A DNA stretch of 64,000 nucleotides, taken from NCBI RefSeq assembly GCF_024181285.1, contig NZ_CP051201.1:2666001-2730000 (forward strand), in the 5' to 3' direction. This stretch comes from Treponema sp. OMZ 790. Lineage in GTDB: Bacteria > Spirochaetota > Spirochaetia > Treponematales > Treponemataceae. The translations under genes and the position numbers were made by a program. The notes under the pieces were generated by a model that ran no database searches, was not told the DNA's origin, and saw only the letters and a list, made by a program, of their open reading frames with translations. Shown in pieces: positions 54,038 through 63,833 of the stretch (positions are counted from its first letter, which is position 1; each line of letters starts with the position of its first letter).

Positions 54038-54705
54038 TCTTTAACTAATAATGTATAATATCTAATTGAATCTTCAAAAGGATTTTCTTGAAATTCACCA
54101 GAAAAAATATCCATGACATGTGGAACAACAAAAAAACCTCGTATAAATGGTTTAATTTTATGAAAAAAGCTATTTTCAGATTGCTTTGTGACAAAAGTAC
54201 CAAAAAATATAGCAATATTAATAGTATCATAATTGTAATTTAAAACATTTAATTGAAATTCTAATATTGCTTTATTTCCTTTCTTAGCTGGTATAATTAT
54301 TGGAATAGCATTAAAATCATCATCGACTTTTATTATATTAGCTATGTCATTTTTTTCTAAAATAGTAATATCCTTAGATTGGAAAAAAGAATCTTCTACT
54401 TTAGTTTCCATTTTATATGCACCATCAAGACCTGTTGGATAAACTGGTGTGTTGTTAGGAAAAATAACTAAGCACACTATATCAGAATAAGTTGAGGATT
54501 TTTCAACAAAAAAATCGTACTTTAAAATAACATTTCCTTTGTTTGTTTTTACAGCTTTTGATTTACTTATTTGAGGTGACAAAAGTTCTACATATTGACC
54601 ATCAGAATATCTTATAGATTGTTTAACTGTTATTCTACGTGATTCTGCAAAAGTTGAAAAAGCTAGGCAAATTATAAAAATTATAAAAATAAAATATTTC
54701 TTCAT
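54034..54705 (-). CDS. exported hypothetical protein, toxin-operon leader gene
   Basis: A 223-residue protein with a signal peptide (MKKYFIFIIFIICLAFSTFAES) and a mature part of about 200 residues rich in beta-strand patterns. It overlaps the toxin gene by four bases, so the two are coupled. It may aid toxin export or assembly (inference); no family recognised. GGAG precedes the ATG. Very AT-rich. Confidence 0.7.
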   Translation of the reverse strand: MKKYFIFIIFIICLAFSTFAESRRITVKQSIRYSDGQYVELLSPQISKSKAVKTNKGNVILKYDFFVEKSSTYSDIVCLVIFPNNTPVYPTGLDGAYKMETKVEDSFFQSKDITILEKNDIANIIKVDDDFNAIPIIIPAKKGNKAILEFQLNVLNYNYDTINIAIFFGTFVTKQSENSFFHKIKPFIRGFFVVPHVMDIFSGEFQENPFEDSIRYYTLLVKE

Positions 54706-54820
54706 ATTTTCTCCAATACTTACTTTAATCTTAATTAAATTTATTGATATTATACATCAATAAATCAAATTTTACAAGTTAATAGTTCAAAATTCAAATA
54801 TTTTTTATAAAATACAAATT

Positions 54821-55903
54821 CTACTCCCTCTCCACACTAAACCTCCCATCTTCAACGAAAAATATTTTGGTGGTTTCTTTTTGGTAGTTTTTGTAGGGTT
54901 CGCCGGGGAGGAAGGTACAAAAGAGTTGTTCGTAGGGGGGGAGGAGTTCCATGAATTTTTGGCGTTTTTCGGGGTCGAGTTCTAGAAGAATATCGTCCAT
55001 CAAAAAAATAGGTTTTCGGCCGGTTTTTTCGGAATAGATTTTAGCTTGAATCATTCTTAAAACAAGGGAGATAAGCCGCCTTTGGCCGTTTGAGGCTCTT
55101 TCGGTAAAGGGTTTTTTATCCTTTATAAAATGAATGCGGTCACGGTGGGGGCCTGTAGAACTTGTCCTATCAATCAAATCGTTTTGGCGTTTTTCCGCAA
55201 GCAAAATAAGCAAATCTTCTTCAGTTTCTACCTTGACCGAGGGACGGTAAACCATTTCTACACCGGAAACACCGCTTATCTCCTCGTAAATTGAAGAAAA
55301 ATGCTTTGAATACTCATATACGATATTCTTTCTTTCATTTGTGATTAAAAGAGCAAGGGAAGTAAAAATTTCGTCTATAGAATCTAAAAGAGAAGCCTTT
55401 TTCTGCTCCAATATTACATTTCTTGATTTTAAGGCCTTTGAATATCTTACTAAGGTTTCTATAAAGTCGGAATTACAAAGCGAAACCGATTGATCTATAA
55501 AAAACCTCTTTCGGGAAGGAGTTCCGACAGCAAATTCTATATCGTCTCCGTGAAAAAGAATACAAGGAACAGTACTTATCAATTCCTTTGAATTTTTGAT
55601 CTTTTTAAAATTCTTTTGAATGTCTTTTTTTTTATCTTGAATTATTATCGAAATTGTATGGCTTATTTGATCGTTTTCTTTATAAAGAGCCCTTACGCTG
55701 AATTCCTTTTCATCCCTTGTACATATTTGAGCTAAAGATCGGGTTCTAAAAGAAGTTCCATAGGAAGAAACATAAAGGGCTTCCAAAAAATTAGTCTTCC
55801 CCTGTCCGTTTTTTCCTACCAAAAAAACTTCGGGGGAAGAAATATCTACTGTGGCATTTTCCAGATTTCTAAAATTATAGAAAGAGGCGGAAAGAAAGGG
55901 CAC
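54821..55903 (-). CDS. recF: DNA replication and repair protein RecF
   Basis: A 360-residue SMC-like ATPase that loads RecA at gaps. Walker A GKNGQGKTNFLEAL near 33-46, the signature SNGQRRLISLVLRM near 265 and Walker B IFLMDDILLELD near 300 are intact. GTG start with TAAGG upstream. Eight bases downstream of dnaN, as usual. The next gene downstream is accessory (54034), not DUF721. Confidence 0.95.
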   Translation of the reverse strand: MPFLSASFYNFRNLENATVDISSPEVFLVGKNGQGKTNFLEALYVSSYGTSFRTRSLAQICTRDEKEFSVRALYKENDQISHTISIIIQDKKKDIQKNFKKIKNSKELISTVPCILFHGDDIEFAVGTPSRKRFFIDQSVSLCNSDFIETLVRYSKALKSRNVILEQKKASLLDSIDEIFTSLALLITNERKNIVYEYSKHFSSIYEEISGVSGVEMVYRPSVKVETEEDLLILLAEKRQNDLIDRTSSTGPHRDRIHFIKDKKPFTERASNGQRRLISLVLRMIQAKIYSEKTGRKPIFLMDDILLELDPEKRQKFMELLPPYEQLFCTFLPGEPYKNYQKETTKIFFVEDGRFSVERE

Positions 55904-55911
55904 TTAGAACC

Positions 55912-57015
55912 TTACTCCGTCTGCATCGGCATTATTATATGGAAAAAGTCTTCTTCCGGTTCGGGCTTCAATGTAATAGCCTTCATGGCTTCTGTAAATT
56001 CTACCTTTATTCTGTCCGAACTGATGGTTTTCAATGGGTCTTCGATATAAACATAGTTTAAGGCAAGCATAACCTCTTGGCCGTCATATTTACAGGGAAT
56101 TTCTTCGCGTGCGCTTCCTATTTCGTTTTCCTGAGAAGAAATTATAAGAGAACCCGGAAGAATATTTAAAAAGATTCTTCTTGTTTTTAATTCTACCAAA
56201 AGAGAAACACGCTTTAAGGCTTCGATAAATTCGGTTCTTGAAACTTCAAATGAAAGGTTTTGATTTTCAGGGATTACCCTCTCGTAGTTCGGGAATTGAC
56301 CGTCAATCAAAACGGAAGAGAATTTATAAGAGTTAAAATTAAAGAATATGTTTTTTTCTCCTATTCCTACTTCTATATTTCCTTCATCGGATGCTCTTTT
56401 ATTGATGATGTTTAAAATTTTAGGAGGAACAATAACTCCTTTAAATTCGGGGATAGGGATTCCGAAATTTTTCTTAATATGAGCAAGGCGTCTTCCGTCG
56501 GTTGCAACAAAGTATAAAGAATCTTCTTTATTTTCGATATAGACACCGTTCATAAAATAGCGAGTTTCATCATCGGAAACAGAGAAAATAGTTTGATGTA
56601 TCATTTCTTTAAATTCTTTTGTAGGAATGTTAAAGAAGTTTACATTTGTAGGTTCTGTAAAGGCAGGGAAGTCGTTTTCCGGTATTGTTTTAAGCTGGAA
56701 TTTTGCTTTTTTTACTACAGATTTTATCGTGAGTTTTTGGTCTTTTTGCTCTATTTCTACTTCACCTGAGGGCAAGGATGAAAGAATACCGGCGAATTTA
56801 TCGCAAAAAACAGTTGTTGAGCCTTCTTCAATGATATTTACGGGTATCTTTGTTTCAAAGCTTACCTTTATATCGGTTGCTTTTATTGTAAGGCTTCCGT
56901 CTTTAACCGATAACAATACGTTTGAAAGGATTGTTAGGGCTGTTTTTGTAGCTATAATTTCCTGAGCGATAGAGATTTCTTTTAAAAGGGTATCTCTGTC
57001 AAAACTTATTTTCAT
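55912..57015 (-). CDS. dnaN: DNA polymerase III beta sliding clamp
   Basis: A 367-residue three-domain clamp. Segments such as TILSNVLLSVKDGSLTIKAT, FMNGVYIE, FVATDGRRLAHIK and FPNYERVIPE are conserved. It holds polymerase on DNA. AGGAG precedes the ATG. dnaA is not upstream; a macrodomain gene diverges instead, across a 280-base gap with a DnaA box. Confidence 0.97.
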   Translation of the reverse strand: MKISFDRDTLLKEISIAQEIIATKTALTILSNVLLSVKDGSLTIKATDIKVSFETKIPVNIIEEGSTTVFCDKFAGILSSLPSGEVEIEQKDQKLTIKSVVKKAKFQLKTIPENDFPAFTEPTNVNFFNIPTKEFKEMIHQTIFSVSDDETRYFMNGVYIENKEDSLYFVATDGRRLAHIKKNFGIPIPEFKGVIVPPKILNIINKRASDEGNIEVGIGEKNIFFNFNSYKFSSVLIDGQFPNYERVIPENQNLSFEVSRTEFIEALKRVSLLVELKTRRIFLNILPGSLIISSQENEIGSAREEIPCKYDGQEVMLALNYVYIEDPLKTISSDRIKVEFTEAMKAITLKPEPEEDFFHIIMPMQTE

Positions 57016-57295
57016 ATTTTTTCTCCTTGTTTTATAATATCTATATTATAATATTAGTAGTTATAGTAGTAAGTCTTGTGAATTTGTTGATAAGCTGCTT
57101 AATTCTATATTGAATATAGAGTTATAATATTTATAAGTCCGTAAAATTATAAACATTTTATTACTGGTTATACAGCGGTAAAAGAATTATCCACAAAACT
57201 TGGATATATATTAACATATATTCTAAAAAAAATACAGGGGTTATACAATCAAAATGGAGTGTTTTATTTTGATTTTTTGTGTTATAATCTAATTT
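57016..57295. promoter_or_regulatory. divergent dnaN/macrodomain intergenic region with DnaA box
   Basis: This 280-base AT-rich gap has one perfect DnaA box, TTATCCACA (57187-57195), which could tie dnaN expression to DnaA, or be part of a former origin. Close to its right end is TATAAT (57283-57288), seven bases before the macrodomain ATG. Nothing else recognised. Confidence 0.5.
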
Positions 57296-57826
57296 ATGGA
57301 AAATACAAGTACTTCATCTATGGAAATAATTAATGCCGATATTACAAAATTAAGGTTTGATGCCATTGTAAACGCTGCAAATACCACTCTTTTAGGCGGA
57401 AGCGGGGTTGACGGGGCTATTCATGCCGCTGCAGGCCCTGAATTATTGGAAGAATGTAGAAAATTAAAAGGCTGTAAGACAGGGGAAGCTAAGATAACAA
57501 AGGCTTATAAACTTCCTTCAAAATATGTAATTCATACGCCGGGTCCTGTCTATGAAGGCGGAAATAGCGGAGAAGCTGAACTTTTAGCCGGTTCTTATAG
57601 ATCATGCTTAAATTTGGCTCTTGAATACGGCTGTAAGTCCATAGCCTTTCCCTGTATAAGTACAGGAGTTTACGGTTATCCTAAAGAAGAAGCTGCAAAA
57701 ATAGCCTTAAAAGAGATTTCAGCCTTTTTAAAAGAGCATAAGGATATGAAGGTTTTTATCGTTTGCTTTGGAAAGGAAAACGAGGAGATTTATAGAAGAT
57801 TGATAGAAAAAAGCTATTCTACATAA
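57296..57826 (+). CDS. macrodomain O-acetyl-ADP-ribose deacetylase
   Basis: A 176-residue macrodomain protein of the MacroD/YmdB type. Characteristic segments: VNAANTTLLGGSGVDGAIHAAAGP near 28-51 (read in parts: NAANTTLLGG, GSGVDGAIH), VIHTPGPVYEGG and AFPCISTGVYGYPKEEAA. It removes ADP-ribose from proteins or deacetylates O-acetyl-ADP-ribose. The ATG lies seven bases after TATAAT with no Shine-Dalgarno, so its mRNA may be leaderless. Confidence 0.92.
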   Translation: MENTSTSSMEIINADITKLRFDAIVNAANTTLLGGSGVDGAIHAAAGPELLEECRKLKGCKTGEAKITKAYKLPSKYVIHTPGPVYEGGNSGEAELLAGSYRSCLNLALEYGCKSIAFPCISTGVYGYPKEEAAKIALKEISAFLKEHKDMKVFIVCFGKENEEIYRRLIEKSYST

Positions 57827-58952
57827 AAAGTTTAACATATTCATCAAAAACAAATATTCTATTTCGTGAATAACCGGTCCGCTCTTTTAGTACATTTAGT
57901 TCAATAAAAGCATTTATCAAGCTATTGGCTGTCTTGGCGGTAATTTTCATTTCTTTTTGTAGAGAAGCACTCGTTATGACGGGACTATGAAAAAGGAGAT
58001 ATAAAAATTCGTTTGCGGTTTTAGTGCGTTTTCCAAGAGAAACTAATTTGTTTTTTTCCAAATCGGTTTTTAAGTCAATTATTTTCTTTAATGTTTGGGC
58101 CGAATTTTCGGCAGTTTGACTTACTCCTTCTAAAAAATACTTTATCCATTGAGAGAGATTATTTTTTGTACGGACAAAAGTGAGGTTATCATAATAAAGG
58201 GTCTTATTTTTTTCAAAAAAATCGGAAAGATACAAAAGAGGTTTTTGTAGAACCTTACTGTGTACCAAATAAAGACTTATTAAAAGTCTTCCGATTCTGC
58301 CGTTTCCGTCTAAAAAAGGATGTATAGTTTCAAACTGGTAATGAGCTATTGCAATGCGTATTAAGTGAGGAATGTTGATATTGTTGTTGTTTAAAAAAAG
58401 CTCAAAATCCGACAAAAGATCCGGAAGTTCTTCATGTGAAGGAGGAATAAAAACTGCATCTGAAAGAGTTGTTCCGCCTATCCAATTTTGAGAAATTCGG
58501 AATTCTCCCGGGCTTTTATGTTCTCCTCTTCCTGTTGAAAGTAATATTTTATGTGTATTTTTAATCAATCGATTTGAAAGCGGTAATTTTTCAAGCTCCT
58601 GTATTGCATTATTCATGGCTTTTACATAATTATGAACTTCCTGCCAATCATCTCTTTTTTCAGGGTCCAAATTATTTTGTTCATTTAAAGCTTCTTCAAT
58701 ATTTGTGCGAGTTCCTTCAATACGGTTCGATATAACAGCTTCTTTAAAAATATGCATTATGATAAACATATCTGCATCCGGAACCAAAGATGAAAAAGAA
58801 TTTAATGCACCTAAATGAAAAGAAGCTTTTTCTAAAAGAGTGTTGATGGAGGGATCTTCCCATGAAAAATCATGATTTATTTTTTCAGGCATAAAATATT
58901 GATATTTATATCCTTGTTTTAAGCAGCCGGATTTAAAGTCTTTTATATCCAT
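57819..58952 (-). CDS. Fic family protein with C-terminal winged helix
   Basis: A protein of about 377 residues. An N-terminal Fic_N part carries SNRIEGT near 75, the inhibitory (S/T)xxxE(G/N) motif; the catalytic motif HPFLDGNGRIGR is near 210; the C-terminus is a winged helix (VITSASLQKEMKITAKTANS). Probable AMP transferase that may also bind DNA. ATG 58952 has AGGAG upstream; the ATG at 58973 does not. Overlaps the convergent macrodomain gene by eight bases. Confidence 0.9.
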   Translation of the reverse strand: MDIKDFKSGCLKQGYKYQYFMPEKINHDFSWEDPSINTLLEKASFHLGALNSFSSLVPDADMFIIMHIFKEAVISNRIEGTRTNIEEALNEQNNLDPEKRDDWQEVHNYVKAMNNAIQELEKLPLSNRLIKNTHKILLSTGRGEHKSPGEFRISQNWIGGTTLSDAVFIPPSHEELPDLLSDFELFLNNNNINIPHLIRIAIAHYQFETIHPFLDGNGRIGRLLISLYLVHSKVLQKPLLYLSDFFEKNKTLYYDNLTFVRTKNNLSQWIKYFLEGVSQTAENSAQTLKKIIDLKTDLEKNKLVSLGKRTKTANEFLYLLFHSPVITSASLQKEMKITAKTANSLINAFIELNVLKERTGYSRNRIFVFDEYVKLFM

Positions 58953-59132
58953 TTTTTCTCCTAATAGGCTCATTTTAACATAAATTTACTAAAATAACAA
59001 GTTATAATTTACTTTAAGTCATTAAAGTAAATTATGAAGATTTATAATTTACTTTAATGATGATTTTTGTAGGTAAGTTGTAAAACTATCAAGTATGTTT
59101 ACTATTTTTTATTGTGTTTTTAAGAAATTTTT

Positions 59133-60146
59133 TTAATGTTTTTCCGTTTCGCCTTTTTGGGCAAGGTTTTCAAGCCATTTTAATTCATTTAAATAATCTT
59201 TTTCGGCTTGACTTAGGGTTTTCATCGAGTATTTTTTATACTCTGTTTCTACTTTATTTTCCATCTGCGGTCTAGAGATTGTTCCGCTGTCAGTTAAAAG
59301 ATTCTCCCCTGCAGCTTCAAGTATTTTATCTACATGGGCTATCCAATCTTTCATTGTCATAGGAATTTCTTTTTCTGCTTGTCTTTCGGCAAAATCCAGA
59401 TATCCTGATACCAAATTGTTTAAGCCTTTAAGCTCTTTTTCCGTCAAATAGTTTTTTGCCGTTTTTGCTTCCTTTAAAGTGGGAAGCTCTCCTTTAAAAA
59501 CCGTAAGCCCCATAAACTCTTTTTCGCTATCTACGCGGCCGTAAATTAATTCGGCTGCCGTGTGATTGTGTATTGCATAATGCATCTTGTTTTGTACGGT
59601 TACAAAGAATAATTTGGCCTCTTCGGTATTTGCATTATAGTCCAGGCTGGTGGCAAATAAATCCAAGACCTGTCGGTAAAAGACCTTTTCGCTTGAACGG
59701 ATATCCCTGATTCTGTCTAAAAGCTCTTTGAAATAATTGCCGCCGCCGAGGTTTTTTAGTCTGTCATCGTCCATGGCAAAGCCTTTAACGATGTATTCTT
59801 TTAAAATCGTTGTTGCGTAGTTTCTGAATTGTACACCCCGAATCGACCTTACCCGATAGCCTATCGCTAAAATCATATCGAGGGAATATATTGCCACTTT
59901 TTTTGTTTGTAGTTTATCAGGCATCGCTCCATGATGAGTGGTTGTCAACTTATAGTTGACAACCACTTGTTCATCCAGTTCTCTATCTTGGAAAATTGCT
60001 TTGATATGTTTACTGATATTTTGTTTTGTGGTTTGAAACAGCTCCGCAATCTCCGCTTGACTCAGCCATACAGTACCATGCTCTTTTTGCAGATTTATCT
60101 TTGCCTTTCCGTCTTCTGTAGTATAAATGATTATCTCTTTATTCAT
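59133..60146 (-). CDS. RhuM-like (virulence RhuM family) protein
   Basis: A 337-residue RhuM-family protein: VWLSQAEIAELFQTTKQNISKH at the N-terminus (read as WLSQAEIAELF and QNISKHIKAIF), DMILAIGYRVRS, KGFAMDDDRLKN, and a C-terminal extension with EIPMTMKDWIAHVDKIL. Compared with the copy at 15504 it has a different C-terminal end, so the two are paralogues, not recent duplicates. AAGGAG precedes the ATG. Function of the family is unclear. Confidence 0.87.
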   Translation of the reverse strand: MNKEIIIYTTEDGKAKINLQKEHGTVWLSQAEIAELFQTTKQNISKHIKAIFQDRELDEQVVVNYKLTTTHHGAMPDKLQTKKVAIYSLDMILAIGYRVRSIRGVQFRNYATTILKEYIVKGFAMDDDRLKNLGGGNYFKELLDRIRDIRSSEKVFYRQVLDLFATSLDYNANTEEAKLFFVTVQNKMHYAIHNHTAAELIYGRVDSEKEFMGLTVFKGELPTLKEAKTAKNYLTEKELKGLNNLVSGYLDFAERQAEKEIPMTMKDWIAHVDKILEAAGENLLTDSGTISRPQMENKVETEYKKYSMKTLSQAEKDYLNELKWLENLAQKGETEKH

Positions 60147-60221
60147 CTTCGAGCTCCTTTACGATTTTGTTTATGGCAGATCTTCGTTAATCTTACAATA
60201 AATTTAAGAGATTTCCAAGTA

Positions 60222-60249
60222 TTGACAATAATATTTCTTTATTTATAAT
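60222..60249 (+). promoter_or_regulatory. sigma-70-type promoter of ABC exporter
   Basis: TTGACA (60222-60227), 16 bases, TATAAT (60244-60249), 24 bases before the ATG at 60273. Confidence 0.6.
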
Positions 60250-60272
60250 GTACTCGACTTAGGTAAAATCAA

Positions 60273-62084
60273 ATGACTTCAAAGCCTTTAAATTTTAAAA
60301 ACAAATTTTTTTCGATACTGCCTTTTAGGCTGCTCGCGGTCTTGTTCTTTTTGGCTCTTGTGTCGGCCTTGGCGCCCTTTGTGAGTTTTTGGGCTCTTTC
60401 AAAGACAATCGATGCTCTTTCAAATCTTTCTCAAGTTCAAAATGTCATCTTATACATAATCTTTATAGGGGCTTTTTTAGTTACAAACGATAGTTTCGAA
60501 GCTGTCCGCTGGACCTATTCTACCTACATGGAGGGAAAAATCTTTTTGGAGATGAAAGAAAGGCTTCTGGAAAAGGTTTCAAAATATGCGTACATCGACA
60601 TCTTTGAAAATCCCGACTTTTTAAATAAGTTAAGACTTGCCGATCAGCTCATTCCAAAATTTAACAGCTTTTTTAATTCGCTTGCCATGCTTTTTTCGGG
60701 AGTGCTTGGCTCTCTCCCTTTTTTATGGATTGGAATTACGACAGCTTGGTGGGTGCCCCTTGTTCTGATTGCGGGTTTTTTACCGAGCTTAATTATAAAA
60801 TGGAACCTTGAAGAAAGGCTATGGGCCTTGGAAATTCAAAACGGAGAGTCCTACAAGGAGGCGGCCGTTCATGAGCACATTCTTTTGGATTCTGCCTTTG
60901 CAAAAGAAATACGCCTTTGGAATGCCGCTTCCTTTATTCTAAAAAGATGGAAGAAGAATAGATATAAGCTTTTAAAGGAAACTTCTCATCTTAGAAATAA
61001 GAGCATGGGAATGACCCTTTTAGCCCATATTTTTGAGGGGCTTGTGGATTGTACTGTAATTGCATACTTATATATGCTTGTAAGCCGAAACGCCTTAACG
61101 ACCGGATCCTTCGTTTTTGCGGTTACAGCGGTTATTCAGCTAAGACAAAATGCTTTTACCGTGCTTTTATTCGGTGTCGATCTTAAAAGCGATTTTAACA
61201 GGCTAAAGCCTTATTTTGATGTTATAAACTACGATGAAAGTATAATAGACAAAAGCCGTCCTTACGATGAGGAAATGAAGGCTTCTCAAGCAGAACAAAA
61301 TGCCATAGTTTTAAAATCTCTTTCATTTTCTTATCCTAAATGTGAAAAAAAGGCTCTTAAAGATATAAACCTTGAAATAAAAAAAGGAGAAAAAATAACC
61401 CTTGTCGGGGCAAACGGTTCCGGTAAATCTACCCTGATTAAAATCATAGGTGGAATGTATCCCGATTTTGAAGGAGCTTATTTTTTTAATGGGAAAAATT
61501 CAAAAGATATTGAGGTTAATAAATTAAGAAGGTCTTTTGCAGCCGTTTATCAAGACTTTGCCCGTTTTCCTATGACTTTTGAAGAAAATGCAGCAATTTC
61601 CGAAATTGCCGAGCACTTTAACAATGAGCCGGATTCTTTTGGGCCTGAAAGAGAAGATTTTAAGATAGATGTCTTTAAATTTGAAGAGCTTTGTAAGTGC
61701 TTTCCGATAGCAAATTCCATGTTAGAACCTAAGACCTTGCTTACACGACAGTTTGAAGGCGGGCTTGATTTGTCGGGCGGACAATGGTAGAGACTTGCCC
61801 TAATGCGCTGTGCTTGGGCAGGCAGGGAAATAATTCTTTTGGATGAACCTACCTCAGCCCTTGATCCCGACTCCGAGCACGAGGTTCTTGAAGCTATGAT
61901 TGAGCTTATGAGAGGGAAAACGGCAATAGTTGTTACGCATAGACTGGCCCTTTGCCGCAGTGTCGACAGAATAATAGTAATTGAAGACGGATCCATCGCC
62001 GAAACCGGCACTCATACCGAACTTATAAACAAAAACGGCCGCTACGCCGAAATGTTCAAAAAGCAAAGTGTTCGGTATAAATGA
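60273..62084 (+). pseudogene. ABC exporter with in-frame amber codon
   Basis: A half-transporter of about 603 codons: membrane domain with about six spans, then an NBD with Walker A GANGSGKST near 387. The signature reads LSGGQW and is cut by TAG at 61788-61790, where family members have Q (CAG); the same frame goes on with RLALMRCAW, Walker B IILLDEPTSALD and the switch His VVTHRL, ending at 62084. So a single C-to-T change truncates the protein before Walker B. Everything else is intact, which suggests a recent mutation or a sequencing error. Confidence 0.85.
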
Positions 62085-62085
62085 A

Positions 62086-62114
62086 AAAAGCCCTCGGAAG
62101 CGAGGGCTTTTTTG
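62086..62114. terminator. bidirectional rho-independent terminator
   Basis: AAAAAAGCCCTCG and CGAGGGCTTTTTT form a 13-bp stem with a GAAG tetraloop, between the convergent ABC exporter and rny genes. Confidence 0.95.
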
Positions 62115-62122
62115 TTTAAGTG

Positions 62123-63652
62123 TTAGCGGGCGTATTCTACGATACGTGTTTCCCGAATCAAGGTTACGCGGATTCTTCCGGGGTACTGTAAATCGTTTTC
62201 GATTTTTTTTGCAATGTCCCGGGCCAAAATCTTGGTATCGGCATCGGAAATCTTTTCGTTGTTGATAACAACCCGCAATTCCCTTCCGGCTTGGATTGCA
62301 TAAGCCTTTTCGACTCCGCTAAAGCCTTCAGCCAGCTGTTCAAGGTTTTCAAGCCGCTTAACGTAGTTATCCATAGTTTCGCGTCTTGCACCCGGACGGG
62401 CGGCTGAAATTGCATCTGCAATCTGCACTATTACCGATTCAATGCAGGTGGGCTCTATATCGTTGTGATGAGCACCTACGGCATTGACAACCCTCGGATC
62501 TTCATTGATCTTCTTTGCAAGCTCCATACCTATTTCTGCATGGTTTTTATCGGAATCGGTTTCTGCACCCTTTCCGACATCATGCAGCAAGGCACCGCGT
62601 TTTGCGATTTCGACATTTGCGCCGATTTCGCTTGCAATCATTCCTGCTATTATGGCAACCTCTTTAGAATGCTGAAGCACATTTTGTCCATAGCTCGTTC
62701 TAAAGTAGAGCCTTCCCAAGGCCCTTACACCTTCTTGGTTCATGTTATGGATACCGAGGTCGAATAAAACCCTTTCTCCTTCTTCATAAACCTTTTGCGA
62801 AATTTCTCTGGTTACCTTTTGTACAATCTCTTCAATGCGGGCCGGGTGAATTCGGCCGTCAAGAATCAACCTTTCCAAAGCAACCCTTGCAATTTCCTTG
62901 CGTACAGGGTCAAAACAAGATACTACAACAGCCTCAGGTGTATCGTCGATTATTATGTCTACACCGGTTAGAGTTTCCAAGGCTCGAATGTTGCGGCCTT
63001 CGCGGCCGATAATTCTTCCTTTCATCTCATCGCTGGGCAAGCTGACCGTTGAGACAGTGATGTCGCTCGCCGTTTCCGTTGCAAGACGTTGGATCGTCGT
63101 AATTAAAATATCGCGCGCCTTTTTTTCTGCTGTCAGCTGAGCTTCTTGTTCTATCTTGTTTATAATAGTAACCGCATCATGCTTTGCTTCAGTTTCCAAG
63201 TCGCGGATAATCAAATCCTTTGCCTGCTGCTGGGTTAAACCGGAAATTCTTTCCAATTCTTCCCTGTATCTTTCTTCTTCGCCGCTTAAAATTTCAGTAC
63301 GCTCATCAAGTGCGGCTTCCCTCTTGACAAGCTCTTTTTCTTGTTTTTCAACAGTTTCGACACGTTTATCGAGAAGTTCCTCTTTTTGTGCCAACCTGCG
63401 TTCAAAACGCTGGAGATCGCTCCTGCGTTCCCGATTTTCCCGTTCCTGCTGTTTTTGTTCCCGAATCAGCTGCTCTTTTGCTTCAAGAAGAAATTCCTTC
63501 TTTTGAGCTTCAGCTTCTTTTATTGCCTCCTGTAAAATCCGTTCTGCACGTTGTTCAGAAGCAGATAGTTGAAATCTGGCATAAAGCCAGCGAATCGTCC
63601 ATCCAAGAATTATACAGACAGCAGGAAGGATGACATACAAAATCCAGTTCAT
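62123..63652 (-). CDS. rny: ribonuclease Y
   Basis: A 509-residue endoribonuclease that starts mRNA decay at the membrane. It has an N-terminal transmembrane helix (WILYVILPAVCIILGWTIRW), a long coiled coil to about 190, a KH domain (GRIIGREGRNIRALETLTG) and an HD domain (ALLHDVGKGAE, VGAHHND). ATG 63652 has AGGAG upstream; an earlier ATG at 63787 would add 45 unusual residues. Complete. Confidence 0.95.
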   Translation of the reverse strand: MNWILYVILPAVCIILGWTIRWLYARFQLSASEQRAERILQEAIKEAEAQKKEFLLEAKEQLIREQKQQERENRERRSDLQRFERRLAQKEELLDKRVETVEKQEKELVKREAALDERTEILSGEEERYREELERISGLTQQQAKDLIIRDLETEAKHDAVTIINKIEQEAQLTAEKKARDILITTIQRLATETASDITVSTVSLPSDEMKGRIIGREGRNIRALETLTGVDIIIDDTPEAVVVSCFDPVRKEIARVALERLILDGRIHPARIEEIVQKVTREISQKVYEEGERVLFDLGIHNMNQEGVRALGRLYFRTSYGQNVLQHSKEVAIIAGMIASEIGANVEIAKRGALLHDVGKGAETDSDKNHAEIGMELAKKINEDPRVVNAVGAHHNDIEPTCIESVIVQIADAISAARPGARRETMDNYVKRLENLEQLAEGFSGVEKAYAIQAGRELRVVINNEKISDADTKILARDIAKKIENDLQYPGRIRVTLIRETRIVEYAR

Positions 63653-63833
63653 TGGTATGCTCCTAAAAAGTGTACTACTGTCCAGTCTCATAATACAGGC
63701 AATCGAAAAAAAAGTCAATAAAAATGAGGAAAATAAATAGAATTTATGTCTTGCCGTATATTTTAGAATTCCGTATATTGTAACCAATCGGGAAAAATGA
63801 TTTTTTCTAAATCTAAATTATAAGGAGATGATT

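Noticed and set aside
54045..54230. Small minus-strand frame inside the secreted-protein gene
   Set aside because: It is out of frame within a better supported gene with signal peptide and ribosome site.
61788..61790. TAG read as pyrrolysine
   Set aside because: The position is the conserved Gln of the ABC signature, there is no sign of a Pyl system, and CAG to TAG is a single change.
63653..63787. Longer RNase Y start at 63787
   Set aside because: The 45 extra residues precede the normal membrane anchor and lack a ribosome site, while 63652 has AGGAG.
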